The notes beneath the pieces were generated by a model. That model made no database searches, had not been told where the DNA came from, and worked only from the letters and a program-made list of their open reading frames with translations. A stretch of 23,933 bases of DNA, from contig CAJVPP010000977.1 of the NCBI GenBank assembly GCA_910592005.1, forward strand, positions 1 through 23,933, written 5' to 3'. The stretch's first letter is position 1, and each line of letters starts with the position of its first letter. Of this stretch, positions 1 through 9,812 are shown piece by piece. Made by a program: the position numbers and the translations under genes. The DNA is from Funneliformis mosseae (lineage: Eukaryota > Glomeromycota > Glomeromycetes > Glomerales > Glomeraceae).

Positions 1-1404
1 ATATAATGTGTATTTTATTAAAAATTCATAAACTTTTATATAATCTAAAAATCTTCAATTTTACTATAAATTACTAAATAAAATTTATAAAATCTGGTAA
101 TTTATAGTAGGGCAGTGTATGATATCTTACGTAAGGTGAAAGATTAGACTTTATAGTAAACTGATATTACATAATAAATGTCATGACCTTTACTTAAAAG
201 TTTGCCTGAGAAGGAAAAAAGTTGATATAATATAAACATCTCAACTTTAAATAAAGTAATATTTTAAAATAAAACATAATCTTTTATATTTAACAGATAT
301 AGTATATTATTATTTTTCTGTGATATATATACATTATATTTTAAATAATATTTAAATAAACCTAACCAAAGTTTTATTATAAATGAATATAAAAAAACAT
401 TAATAAAACTTGTTTTGAAATATAATATGTAAATATTTATCAGTAATTAGTTATATGATTATTAACTTGTTATATGAAGGTTAAAAATAGGATAAATTTA
501 ATAATTAAAAATAATTCATAAAATAACGCTTAAATTATGATGAAGATAATTATGATGTATATATGTTAATGACATAATCAAAATTAGGTTCAAAAATTTA
601 GAATGAAAAATTTTAAAATTATATGGTTTATTTAAAAAAATTTGAATACTTATATATTTTTAAAATTCATTAATAGTAGACTTTATTCTATTTGCTATGA
701 TGATGACATTGTTTATTGAATGATATACATTTTACTTTTTGATTTTACTAACTTTATCAGAAAAAAATTTTGAATTAATTAATGGCAAAAGTTGATTTAC
801 CAGTTTTTTTTAACTAGTTCTTTTGAGATTTCCTTAGATTTTTGCATATTCCTATTTAATCTCAGTTAGCTTAAAGTAAGAGTAATTTTATGGTACTATT
901 TATAAAAATATATAGTCTTTTACTTCATTCTGAACTAATAAAGGACTAAAATTCATGATAATATGTAGCAGAAATGTAAAATTTGCATTTATCACAAAAT
1001 TTTTGATATTTTTAATAATTATTATAATAATTTATTAATTTATAATATTTTTTTATTTTTAATTATCTTAGTAGATTTTTAAATAAAAAATAAGATTTTT
1101 TTACTTATGAAATGTAAATAATAATTTATTTAATAAAACTTTTTAAAAGATTAGATTTATTTTATTATTTAAGCTTCTTTATGAAATTAATTTAATAAAT
1201 TTTCACTTTTAAAATATAAAAAAATTTAATCTTAATATTTAAAATAAAGTTGTAAATAATCTTATTAATTTTAAATGTAAGATAATTTATTATGATAATG
1301 TTTTTTAAATCTTAGAAATATTTAAAAACACGTTATTTTTATTTAGAAAGTTAGGATCTTTAATTAAATATAAAAATAAATCCTTAGTTTTAAAAAATTA
1401 AAAA
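1..1404. other. AT-rich intergenic DNA, no gene seen
   Basis: No open frame with codon-like composition and no recognisable transposase or RNA gene was found on either strand. The stretch is dominated by A and T runs. The only small motif noted is a perfect 10-bp palindrome, CTTACGTAAG, at 126-135, which resembles a bZIP-type site; with no gene beside it this is probably chance. Confidence 0.6.
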
Positions 1405-1407
1405 CTA

Positions 1408-1542
1408 GGGAACGGTTTCGGAAACCATTGTTAAGTCCGGAACACAAGTGTTAACGAAAGGGACCAACCACGTATCGACGATCGGGCAGACAAACAGACA
1501 CCGGGCGCAGACATATAGTCCTTCGCTTACGTTCCCGGACTA
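1408..1542. repeat. GC-rich structured island, possible short retroposon or MITE
   Basis: This block of about 135 bp is far richer in G and C than everything around it. Its ends carry an inverted pair, GGGAACG (1408-1414) and CGTTCCC (1530-1536). Inside are a hairpin GGTTTCGGAAACC (1414-1426), a hairpin AACAC-AA-GTGTT (1441-1452), a possible GTCC/GGAC pairing (1435-1438 with 1461-1464), and a 3' stem TAGTCC/GGACTA (1516-1521 with 1537-1542). The flanks AAATTAAAAACTA (1395-1407) and AAATTAAAACTA (1553-1564) differ by a single A and could be a target-site duplication. One frame on each strand stays open through the block, but neither has a convincing start. It could be a SINE-like insertion, a MITE or a structured RNA; I do not recognise the family. 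No A-box/B-box pair or tRNA fold was found. Confidence 0.5.
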
Positions 1543-1564
1543 ATTATTAAAGAAATTAAAACTA

Positions 1565-2739
1565 AATTAGTATTTTTTGATAATTTCTATAATTACTATA
1601 TAAAGCATAGGAATTGAATAATATTATAGAATCTAATATTATTAAAAGGGTTGTTTATCATACAATATATATATATTGAAGCGTGATTCTATGATTTTGA
1701 CAACACTTTTTTTTAAGTACCATAAATTATAAATTGTAAATCTGAATGCTCATGTATTAATTGTTGATTTAATGTTGCACCTAATAATGTTTTGTATTAC
1801 TCTCATCGGAGATTTGTACCCCCATACGACGCGGAAATTTTTTGTACATACATACTTTTCTTTCATTCATTATCGACAAGGACACTTTTATGGAAAGAAT
1901 TGAATGATAGATAATACAGGAGTAAAGTGAACCTTTGTCGTTACTGTAAACCTCATTTGCTCACTGTTTGTTTTATTCATTCATGTCACGTAAATCATTA
2001 CAACAAAAGACAAAGATTTTTTTTAGAAAATGAAACTTCGGCTTTTCGGATATGTTGAAATTTCCTTATAAAAGGAAAATAATTTTGTGAATCTTTTCTT
2101 AACCTTTTTTTTTTAATCTTATATAAATTCATTTTCGAGAAAGGAAACTTTTTTCCCGAAAAAGCATTAGGCGCAGAAATTCATCATAAAAAAAAAATTT
2201 TTTTTTCCTATTTCCTAAATCTCATTGTAAAAATCACATAATCGGAAAATCTATTCATTACCATTAAAAGTAGATTACCGTTTAGTTCAAACAATAAATT
2301 AATCACAAATATTTTTTTAGAAACTCTTTTTCACATAAGCATCATTCGTTCCCTCTTTTTTTTTTTAAAAAAAAAAAATTTCCTTCATTCTGATATAAAC
2401 AATCTCATTCTGATTACTGAATAAATTCACGTCACAGTGAAACTTACTTTCATTTTTTTTCCTTATAGTTATAGTGAACGCTTAATAAAATCTTACAGTG
2501 AAGAAAAAAAATATATAATTAAAATAAAAAAATAGAAAATACATAGTATTCACTACAACTATGCAAAATAGCGAGCAACGACTATAGCAAAAGATTATCT
2601 CCTTTATTTCTCGGGGATCTCCTTACAGAACTAATCTTAACACACCGATTGGTCCTTTTGTTTATATTCAAACATCTCTTACACGACACATTCATTGCGG
2701 AATAACTTTTTTTTTTCATCGTGGAACCATTTCATTAAT
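1565..2739 (+). promoter_or_regulatory. Upstream region of the 428-aa orphan gene
   Basis: No coding frame was seen. From about 1780 the sequence is less monotonous than the AT-rich DNA to its left, with scattered CG-containing words, which suits a promoter or 5' UTR. It contains long homopolymer runs, including an A-run followed by a T-run near 2188-2207 and a T-run followed by an A-run near 2357-2380. These are self-complementary and typical of nucleosome-depleted fungal promoters. The reading frame of the downstream gene can be extended back to a TTG at 2695, but a eukaryotic ATG exists at 2740, so 2695-2739 is treated as untranslated. Confidence 0.4.
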
Positions 2740-4026
2740 ATGAGCGAAAGCATATCATTAATAACTTCATTATTATTACCTTTATTAATTTCAGTCAAGA
2801 AACGAATGAATCGATTTAAATCAAATAATTATAATCTCTCAACGAATCCTCCTCGAGTGAAATCATTTCCTATAAGTTGCAGTATGATTACTGAAAATGT
2901 AGTATCAACATTACAATTTTCATTCGCAATAACACAGGCGTTATTCTTTATGCTAATATCAAGTATATGTACTTTATACCATGTGATAATATTAAATTAC
3001 GATCTCTATTACACGTTAACATTTTACTTCATTTATGCCACTCTTTTACATAAGAAGGGTAAACGTGTCACTTTTCATTCACATGATGAATTTATCCTTC
3101 CAAATTCAATGAATGTCATTATGGGGGAGGAAGACGAGATTGAGAACAAGACGAAACGATCGAAGGAGAGGAAGGAAAGTGGTAATAACCATAAGCAAAT
3201 AAGAACCGATTCTCCTTCTAATACTGTGGTGGTACAACACTATCCTATTTCGAAGAGAAAAAGAAAGATTGTGGATCTTACTATTGATACTTCAAGAAAA
3301 ATATCAAAATCGAGCAGCGAGAAACATTCCGTTATCAACAATTTAAAACGTTATTCTACCCCTATCATTAATAACACTAATGATGAACAACGTTGTTATA
3401 CGTCTTTATCCACCCCAACAACCACTTCACATTCTTTGTATGATGTTGATTCAACATTTAATAAATCGAAGGCTGACACTCGTTCACATGAACACAATGC
3501 GACTGACGATAATCTTCAAGATACTACCACTCCATCAGGTGTGAGGAGACATACTTGGATAACATTTATTCGAAAAAATGACATTCAAAATTCTTCAACC
3601 TCGAATCAAAATAAGCGAAATAGCTTAGGAATTTGGGAAAAGGTCAAGGGAAATATTAATAATGGGTCATCGAGAAAAAATAATGATATGAATAGCAATA
3701 TCTCAGCAATCATTAAGCAGGAAAGATCAAGATCGAAATTAAAAAAACATAAAGGATTGGATCCTTCTCCGATAAGTCGGTTTTCCCCTTCAAAACACTC
3801 CTCTTCTAAAAATTTCGATAAAATTACAACTTTACTTCATAATGAGCAAATTCCGCCTATACCTATTTCCCCCACCTCCACGCTCGTTAACGTATCAATT
3901 GATCACGATGTTTTAAATGATAATATTAAAGTTCGGGTAAAAAAAAGAAATTCTTTAAAAGGTTTTCTTAAGGAATTTACTAATAGAAGGAAAAGATGTG
4001 ATGATAAAAATTCGAAAAAGAAATAA
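2740..4026 (+). CDS. Orphan 428-aa protein with hydrophobic N-terminal segments and a basic disordered tail
   Basis: This is an intronless frame opening at ATG 2740 (A at -3) and ending with TAA at 4024-4026. I do not recognise a family. Residues 5-19 are hydrophobic (LITSLLLPLLISV) and followed by KKR, which could be a signal anchor. Residues about 58-83 and 85-103 form two more hydrophobic, aromatic-rich stretches that could be membrane spans. The remaining 310 or so residues are polar and rich in Ser, Asn, Lys and Arg, without repeats. They include KRVTF (108-112), which fits the RVxF docking motif of protein phosphatase 1, a basic cluster SKRKRK (171-176), Ser-Pro sites near DPSPISRFSPSK, and a basic C terminus with RKRNSL-like kinase-site context. 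By inference it could be a membrane-anchored scaffold or regulator; the function is unknown. The long uninterrupted frame and mixed codon use support a real gene. The kinase gene starts 284 bp downstream on the same strand, with no evidence of a shared role. Confidence 0.65.
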   Translation: MSESISLITSLLLPLLISVKKRMNRFKSNNYNLSTNPPRVKSFPISCSMITENVVSTLQFSFAITQALFFMLISSICTLYHVIILNYDLYYTLTFYFIYATLLHKKGKRVTFHSHDEFILPNSMNVIMGEEDEIENKTKRSKERKESGNNHKQIRTDSPSNTVVVQHYPISKRKRKIVDLTIDTSRKISKSSSEKHSVINNLKRYSTPIINNTNDEQRCYTSLSTPTTTSHSLYDVDSTFNKSKADTRSHEHNATDDNLQDTTTPSGVRRHTWITFIRKNDIQNSSTSNQNKRNSLGIWEKVKGNINNGSSRKNNDMNSNISAIIKQERSRSKLKKHKGLDPSPISRFSPSKHSSSKNFDKITTLLHNEQIPPIPISPTSTLVNVSIDHDVLNDNIKVRVKKRNSLKGFLKEFTNRRKRCDDKNSKKK

Positions 4027-4310
4027 TAATTCAATAATATACTTGGAAAGGATCGCTTTGTACATATTTCAATATTAAAGAGAGTTTTTTTTATTTTCAT
4101 TTATGCATGTGCACATGATGTTGTATTCCTTTTTCTTCCTAAATTAAAAATGTAACATTTTACCTTCGGGTTTATAAAAGTAATGCTCAATAATAATGAG
4201 TTCCTGTACTAACTAAATTTGTAATAGTGTGACCAGAAATGGTGATATATAAATCATATATAAATAGTTTAAACTCATCCTAACACAATTTTTTTTCTCG
4301 TATCCTTAAA
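4027..4310 (+). promoter_or_regulatory. 3' flank of the orphan gene and promoter region of the kinase gene
   Basis: This 284-bp spacer separates two genes on the same strand, so it must hold the 3' end of the first and the promoter of the second. A TATA-like AT stretch (tatataaatcatatataaat) lies about 45-65 bp before the kinase ATG and is followed by a pyrimidine-rich tract just upstream of the start. No cleavage signal could be fixed with certainty. Confidence 0.35.
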
Positions 4311-6146
4311 ATGACATCATTGAAAGAATGGATTGATGCAAAGATAAACTATGGTGACATTACTAAATTTGAATATAGTGAACTTAGTAATATTGTAGAA
4401 ATAGGCAAAGGAGGATTCGGCGTTGTGCATAGAGCGGATTTGGATAACAGGGGCATTCAAGTCGCATTGAAAAGCTTCTCGAATAAAAATAGAAAAATCG
4501 ATAAGGATGACGTTGCAGATCTTGTCAAAGAAGTATGAGCTTCTTTCTTTTATAAAAATTCTGATATTTGTACGGTATAAAAAAAAACCCATCAAATTTA
4601 TTGTTTTACCCTTTTTTTTAGTTAAAACTTCTTCGTATCGTTCATTATCATCCAAATATCAATAACTTTATTGGAATAACGAATGGTTCGTGTAAAGTTT
4701 CCTATATTATTTCTAATTAAATTTAACTTTTTAAATCCAATTAATATAATTTCCTTTTGTTTAAAATGAATAGATTCTGATGACAATTATATTATGGTAT
4801 TGGAATATGCCAATGGGGGAAATTTAAGAGATTTTTTAGGAAACAAAAAAAATTTTAATTCATTACAATGGAAAGACAAGATCAAAATGGCATTGGATAT
4901 TACTTCTGGATTGATGTGTTTACATAAGGATAACATAATCCATAGAGATTTGGTAAATTCCGTATTTAATTTTATTATCATATTATTATAAACTATTAAT
5001 CTTATAAATATCAATTTTTAAAAGCATTCAAAAAATATATTAGTTCATAATAATAGATTGATGATCGCGGACCTTGGATTGTCTAAAAAGATTAGTGAGG
5101 TTACATCAATTGCTAGTTCAAAACCTGAATATGGGATGCCAGGATATATTGATCCGCAATGTTATTGTCCACAAGGAAATTATGTTAGAAACAAGAAATC
5201 AGATATATATAGTTTAGGCGTTCTATTATGGGAGATCACAAGTGGACGTTCCCCGTTTTCGAACATTGATAAGTACGCATTGATGTATCAACTTTTTCAT
5301 TCTAAGCTGAGAGAAACCCCAGTAGAAAATACACCTCTAAAGTATCAAATACTTTATCAAAAATGCTGGAGTCATGATCCAATGTTAAGGCCTGACATTA
5401 ATGAAGTTTATACTAAATTAAAACAGCTGGATGCACAATTCAATAACGTTAAATCAGATGATGATATCATCAACGAGGAAAGAGAATTATGTAGTGCATT
5501 AATGGAGATTCGTAAATCTTATATGATTTACAATGATACCGGTCCCACGAAATCTCTTGACTTTGATCGTGTTATAGATTATCATAGGCCAAGGTCAGAA
5601 GCAATTTTCGATTATCTCATTAACGATCCAACAATTGAGCATTATGACGTAGTGATTGGAATTTTTCATTACCATTATTTTGAGTTTGAAAAACATGAAA
5701 AATACTATCAATGGGTTAAGAAAGCGAGTGATAATGGTGATATTTATGGTCATTATGAACTTGGACGCTGTTATTATCACGGTTATGGTATCGAAAGTGA
5801 TAAGAATAAAGCAATGGAGCTTTTTGAACGTTCTGGATTAAATATAGCTTTATATAGTCTTGCAGATCATCATAATCAATGTGGCAATTTACAAGAAGCA
5901 TTTGAACTATATATTATGTCTGCTGAAAGGGGATACGTAACATCACAACATATTGTGGGTGAATGTTATTACTCTGGTAGAGGTCCTCAAAAAGACAAAG
6001 AAATTGCCCTTAAATGGCATACAAAATATCGAGATGGCGGTGGGATCAATGATGTTGGAACAAGGATTAAAGATTTAGATGATTATTTAAATACGAAAAC
6101 TTTAGCAATAAGTCTTTTTAATTTTCTAAAAAAAAATTTAACCTGA
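4311..6146 (+). CDS. TKL-like protein kinase with C-terminal Sel1 repeats (4 exons)
   Basis: Proposed exons are 4311-4532, 4622-4691, 4774-4952 and 5025-6146, giving 530 residues. Introns 1 and 3 (GTATGA..TTTAG, GTAAAT..AAAAG) are firm because they join conserved motifs; the donor of intron 2 (GTAAAG at 4692) is the best of two choices. The kinase domain spans about residues 25-292: glycine loop GKGGFG (32-37), VALK with Lys54, alpha-C Glu74, HRDL (154-157) joined across intron 3 to HSKN (Asn161), DLG (Asp173), IDP in the place of APE, and DIYSLG (217-222). All catalytic residues are present, so activity is expected. The tail has about three to four Sel1-type helical repeats (roughly 363-495), for example YELGRCYYHGYGI and VGECYYSGRGP, which normally serve as protein-binding scaffolds. 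The protein is probably cytosolic signalling; no signal peptide or membrane span is seen. This architecture is typical of the large kinase families of Rhizophagus. Substrates cannot be told from sequence. Confidence 0.9.
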
Positions 6147-7250
6147 ATTTTGGTTTTCATTAAAACATTTAAAACATTGATTGAGCATCATTATTTATTT
6201 AAATAAATAAATTAAAATTTTTTTTTCCCGAATGTATCAATGCGGTATCGACAAAAATGCCGGTATAACGAATTAAGGAAATGCATTGTTTCGGTATAAT
6301 TTCAATAACAATTGAAATATAATATTAATAAAATATAAGCATATATGATACATATTATTAATTGTATAAAACTACCTATAGTAATTTTGTTTTAATAAAA
6401 ATATCTAATGAATTACTTATGAAGGTCTTTCATTTGAACTGTTTCCAATTCATTATTGATTATTTGATTATAAGCATTTTATTTTTTTTTAAAGTCATTT
6501 CATTGCAAACATTCTTGATTTTCTTTATTTATAAAAAATAATTTGAAATTATATAATATAAATATATACTATTATAGCAAAAATCAGTATATTGAGATTT
6601 GAAATGTATAAGAATTTTTATATTATTATTAATATATTTTAATAATATTAAAAAATATTATTATTACTTATTAATTTAATATTATATTACTTTTATATGA
6701 ATATTATAACTTTCTTTTTAAATTTTTTATATAGTAATTTAATTATAATAAAATCTAAAAATTATTGATAAAAAAAATATAAGTATATAAATTTTTTTTA
6801 AAAAAAAAATTTATAAAATATATTTTAAAAATATACTTATTAATAAATTTTTATAATCAAAAATCAATATAAAATAATAATTATTTATAATAACTTTTAA
6901 ATATCTTAATATAAATAAAATAAGATTAAATAAGATTAATAAACATTTTAAATTCTATTTAAAAAAAATATTTATTAAAAATTTATAAATAAATTAAGAA
7001 TATTATATATAATGATTTATTTATTTAAATAATCATATAAAGCTAATAAGTAATCTGTTAACCTATATTAAAGAAATATATTTGATAAAAATTTTTAACA
7101 AAATATAACGTGTTAAATTACCGTTTAATTAATATTAGATTTAATGTAAAATCAGTAATAATTATTGATATTGAATTATTGATTAATAATAATAAATCAT
7201 ATAACTAAATTACATAAATATCTGAATAAATGATTATATTATATTAATCT
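6147..7250. other. AT-rich spacer after the kinase gene, no gene seen
   Basis: Just after the kinase stop there is a short, more complex patch (about 6230-6320) with three CGGTAT words and a perfect 8-bp stem, ATTTCAAT-AACA-ATTGAAAT (6299-6318). This may belong to the kinase 3' UTR. The remainder is low-complexity A/T DNA without coding signal. Confidence 0.5.
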
Positions 7251-7378
7251 GATAATATAGTTAAAGCTTGTTATAGTGAACATTCAATTCTATTCAATTT
7301 TATTTACTATAATAAATATTTACAAAATGAGAAATTTCTTTATAATGAATTTTATATAAATAAAAAATTTATTATAAC

Positions 7379-7509
7379 TAAAGATGATCATCGCAATTAA
7401 AAAAAATGACATAATTGAGTTGCAACTTGTGACGCAATTAAATTTTCTTATGGCGCAATTAAGTTGCAACTCAATTGAAATTTGAAAATAATTATGAGGA
7501 TCATCTTTA
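7379..7509. mobile_element. MITE-like element with TA duplication
   Basis: A TA dinucleotide at 7379-7380 and 7508-7509 brackets the element. The terminal inverted repeats read AAGATGATCATC at the left and, in reverse complement, AAGATGATCCTC at the right, with weaker matching continuing inwards for about 15 more bases. Inside lies a perfect 15-bp inverted repeat, ATTGAGTTGCAACTT (7414-7428) with AAGTTGCAACTCAAT (7461-7475), so the element can form a long hairpin. The word GCAATTAA occurs three times. There is no coding capacity. The TA duplication and size fit a Tc1/mariner-driven MITE; the family is not recognised. Confidence 0.7.
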
Positions 7510-7599
7510 ATTATAATGTAAATTTTTTAAATTTTATTATTATTTTAAATATTTAATATTACATAAAACTATATAATATAGTTTATTTTACATTTTCTT

Positions 7600-8110
7600 G
7601 TTAATTTTTGATTTTAAAGCATTAAGAATTTTAATTTTTAATTAATTAAAATATTATCAGGCAGATTTCTAAAATACTGAACTATTTTCTTTAAACTACT
7701 TAAAATTTCTTTATTAGAAATACTAATATTTATCTCTGATTTATCATCATCTTTTATATCATCTTCTTTCTTTAGATCTTGAAATTATTTCAGCAATAAT
7801 TTCTTTATCAGATAATAGTTTTATTAGTATTTCATTATCAATATAGATAAATCTTTTAGCTGTAATAAGATCCTATAAATTTAATTTGTCAATTATTTCT
7901 CATAAATCTAAAATTATTCTATTAATTTTATTATTAATATCTTAATTCTAATTAGAATCATTTTTTTAAGAATTATTTCTTTCAAAATCAAGTAAAATAC
8001 CTGTTTTTTCTAATAATATTAATTTTATAATCATCTATATTTCACTAATAAATATTATAATATCAAGAATATCAACTAATATTATATTATTAGAACTGCT
8101 TTTCTGAATC
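7600..8110 (-). pseudogene. Decayed pogo/Tigger (CENP-B/DDE) transposase, C-terminal fragment
   Basis: Read on the minus strand from 8110 down to about 7610, the translation matches the C-terminal part of fungal Tigger/pogo-like transposases in order: a segment like ILDIIIFISEI, then EKTGILLDFERNNS (the family's W-R-K-T-G-I-L motif), an acidic stretch, DLITAKRFIYIDNEI, LLSDKEIIAEIISRSKE, a run of Asp, and ISNKEILSSLKKIVQYFRN. The frame contains stops and at least one single-base shift in an A run before the KTGIL motif. The catalytic DDE core that should lie upstream (above 8110) is not visible. It is therefore a dead 3' fragment. The assignment rests on recalled family motifs, not on a search. 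Confidence 0.7.
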
Positions 8111-8629
8111 AAAGTATATTTTACTCTATTTACAATTAATAATTTTCTATATTAAGTTTAAAATTATAAATATAAATAAATATTTAAAAAATATTAAAAT
8201 TATAAGCGATAAAATATTAATAAAAAAAATTCAATAATTATTTTTTACTTTAAAGTTGTTAATAATACTGATATTTAATAGTTATAAATAAGTAGTTGTA
8301 TTAAAAGAAAAATAATATATTAATATTTGATAATTAAATAGTTTTATTTAATAAATATATAGTAATTTCTATAATTATTATATTATTTCATTATAATTTT
8401 AGATTGTAATAAATTAAAATTTAATGATTAAATAATTTGCAAATTTAATTAATGTATTTTTTAAGGTTTCTTTTATAATATATTTAAATTTAAATTTCTT
8501 TTTATTTATAATTATAAAAAAAATAATCATAAATTTTATGATACATTATTTTTGATATATATAATAAATAAATCAAAACATAAATTTTTCAAATTTTTTT
8601 TAACAAACTATATTTTAATTTTTTTTTAC
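8111..8629. other. AT-rich spacer between two transposase remnants
   Basis: Strongly AT-rich with no readable protein motif on either strand. It separates the C-terminal Tigger fragment from the Tc1-like remnant and may contain further decayed transposon DNA that is beyond recognition by eye. Confidence 0.45.
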
Positions 8630-9530
8630 AAAACTATTATTATCTTATATTAGCTTTAAGTACATCTTTAACTTGTTATAATATAGTATTAATTAGTTTT
8701 AAATAAAAATCAACATTAATTTAATTTTATACCAATTGTATCTTATTTCACAAATCTTCTATACTAGTAATATTATCAGAAAACTGTCACAAATGATGAT
8801 TAATTTATTCTATAAATGTTTAATAGGGTTTAAGTCTAGTGATTATATTGGCTAATCTAAAATTTCAATATTATTGTTATTAAACTACTAGTATATTTTC
8901 TTTGCTATATATTTTGGATTATTACCTTATTAGAAAATGATATTATTTACATTCAAATTATATGCATTAAGAATCTCTAAAAGCTCATCTCCCAAAATTT
9001 TTCTATAGCTTTCCATCTGTTCTTTCATCAATTTTACATATTAAATGAACTTATATAACCCATATTATTATATAACCTCTACCAAACTTTACAGTTAGTT
9101 TAATATGCTATAGTTACAAAGGTAAATTTGAATCTTTTTAACATTACTCTCTTTCATTTAAGTTAAAATTAAGAATTTATTCTCATCTAATTACACTACT
9201 TTTCATCAATCTTCTATAGTATTTTTTTTATATTTTTGAGTAAATTTTTTTCAGACTTTTCTATACCTCTTTAAAAATAATGATTTTTTAACTCTAGTTA
9301 TAAAACCTTACCTTTTTAATGAATATTGAATAATATTTAGTAAAATAACAATATTTTTATTAAAAATTAAAGATTTTTGAATTTGAATAGCATTTGTATA
9401 TTTACTTAACTTAATGAATCTGAAGATATTTCTTCATAATATTCTATAAGTATTTTTAAGTAGCTTGATTTTAAAATAATATCAAAATTGCCTATTTTTT
9501 CTTTTCTTTGTTTAATTCTTATGATTTATA
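8630..9530 (-). pseudogene. Decayed Tc1-type (DD34E) transposase, nearly full length
   Basis: On the minus strand the order of motifs is that of a Tc1/mariner transposase. A HTH-like N-terminal region (about 9530-9340) and GFITRVKKSLFLKR (about 9300) come first, followed by IED-x2-KVV-x-LDENKF with the first catalytic Asp (codon at 9185-9187). Then come a GGG-like stretch, ESYRKILGDELLEIL, IIF followed by two stops and GNNPKY where FQQDNNPKH is expected, and DLNPIKHL where DLNPIEHLW is expected. Exactly 34 codons separate the second catalytic position from the Lys that replaces Glu. The second Asp is itself changed to Gly. Most stops sit where Gln or Trp belongs. Two of three catalytic residues are lost, so the gene is dead. 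The C terminus fades near 8630 around a KLKMYLKLI-like end. Confidence 0.8.
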
Positions 9531-9651
9531 TTTTTATAAAATGTAATTGTATAATTTAGTAAACCTTTTTAGATAAAAAAAAAATATATTTTCTTTGGTG
9601 AAGTAAAATCACCTTCATAATATATTTAAAAAAAAATAAAAGAAAAGCATA

Positions 9652-9812
9652 TATGAGCTCTTTGCAATAGAAAGGGAGGAAATTACCAAATAAATTTTTT
9701 TTGAGTTAATGTTAAATCTGGACTTATTTATTAAAAAAATAATATTTAGCTCATAAAGTAAAAAAAAAATATTTTTAGTAATTTCCTCCCTTTCTATTGC
9801 AAAAAGCCTATA
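9652..9812. mobile_element. MITE-like element with 26-bp perfect terminal inverted repeats
   Basis: The left arm TTTGCAATAGAAAGGGAGGA and the six bases after it (9661-9686) are matched exactly in reverse complement at 9778-9803. The repeat continues imperfectly outwards to TA dinucleotides at 9652-9653 and 9811-9812, and inwards for some bases. The core between the arms is about 90 bp of A/T DNA. There is no coding capacity. The perfect arms in otherwise eroded DNA suggest it is younger than the neighbouring Tc1-like remnant, which ends about 120 bp to the left. Whether that remnant's family mobilised it cannot be told, since the remnant's own termini are not visible. Confidence 0.75.

Noticed and set aside
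1408..1542. tRNA or 5S-derived gene in the GC island
   Set aside because: No cloverleaf, A-box or B-box could be laid out; GGTTTCGGAAACC is a local palindrome rather than a B-box.
2695..2739. TTG start 15 codons upstream of the orphan gene's ATG
   Set aside because: The organism is eukaryotic; an in-frame ATG with A at -3 follows, and the 15 codons contain a poly-Phe tract from a T run.
4317..4655. 112-codon minus-strand frame over the kinase gene
   Set aside because: It is antisense to conserved kinase exons 1 and 2 and crosses intron 1; no motif.
7255..7310. Possible pogo terminal repeat (TTATAGTGAAC facing TTTACTATAA)
   Set aside because: The match is imperfect and short and no CAGT-like end or TA duplication was found, so chance in A/T DNA is likely.
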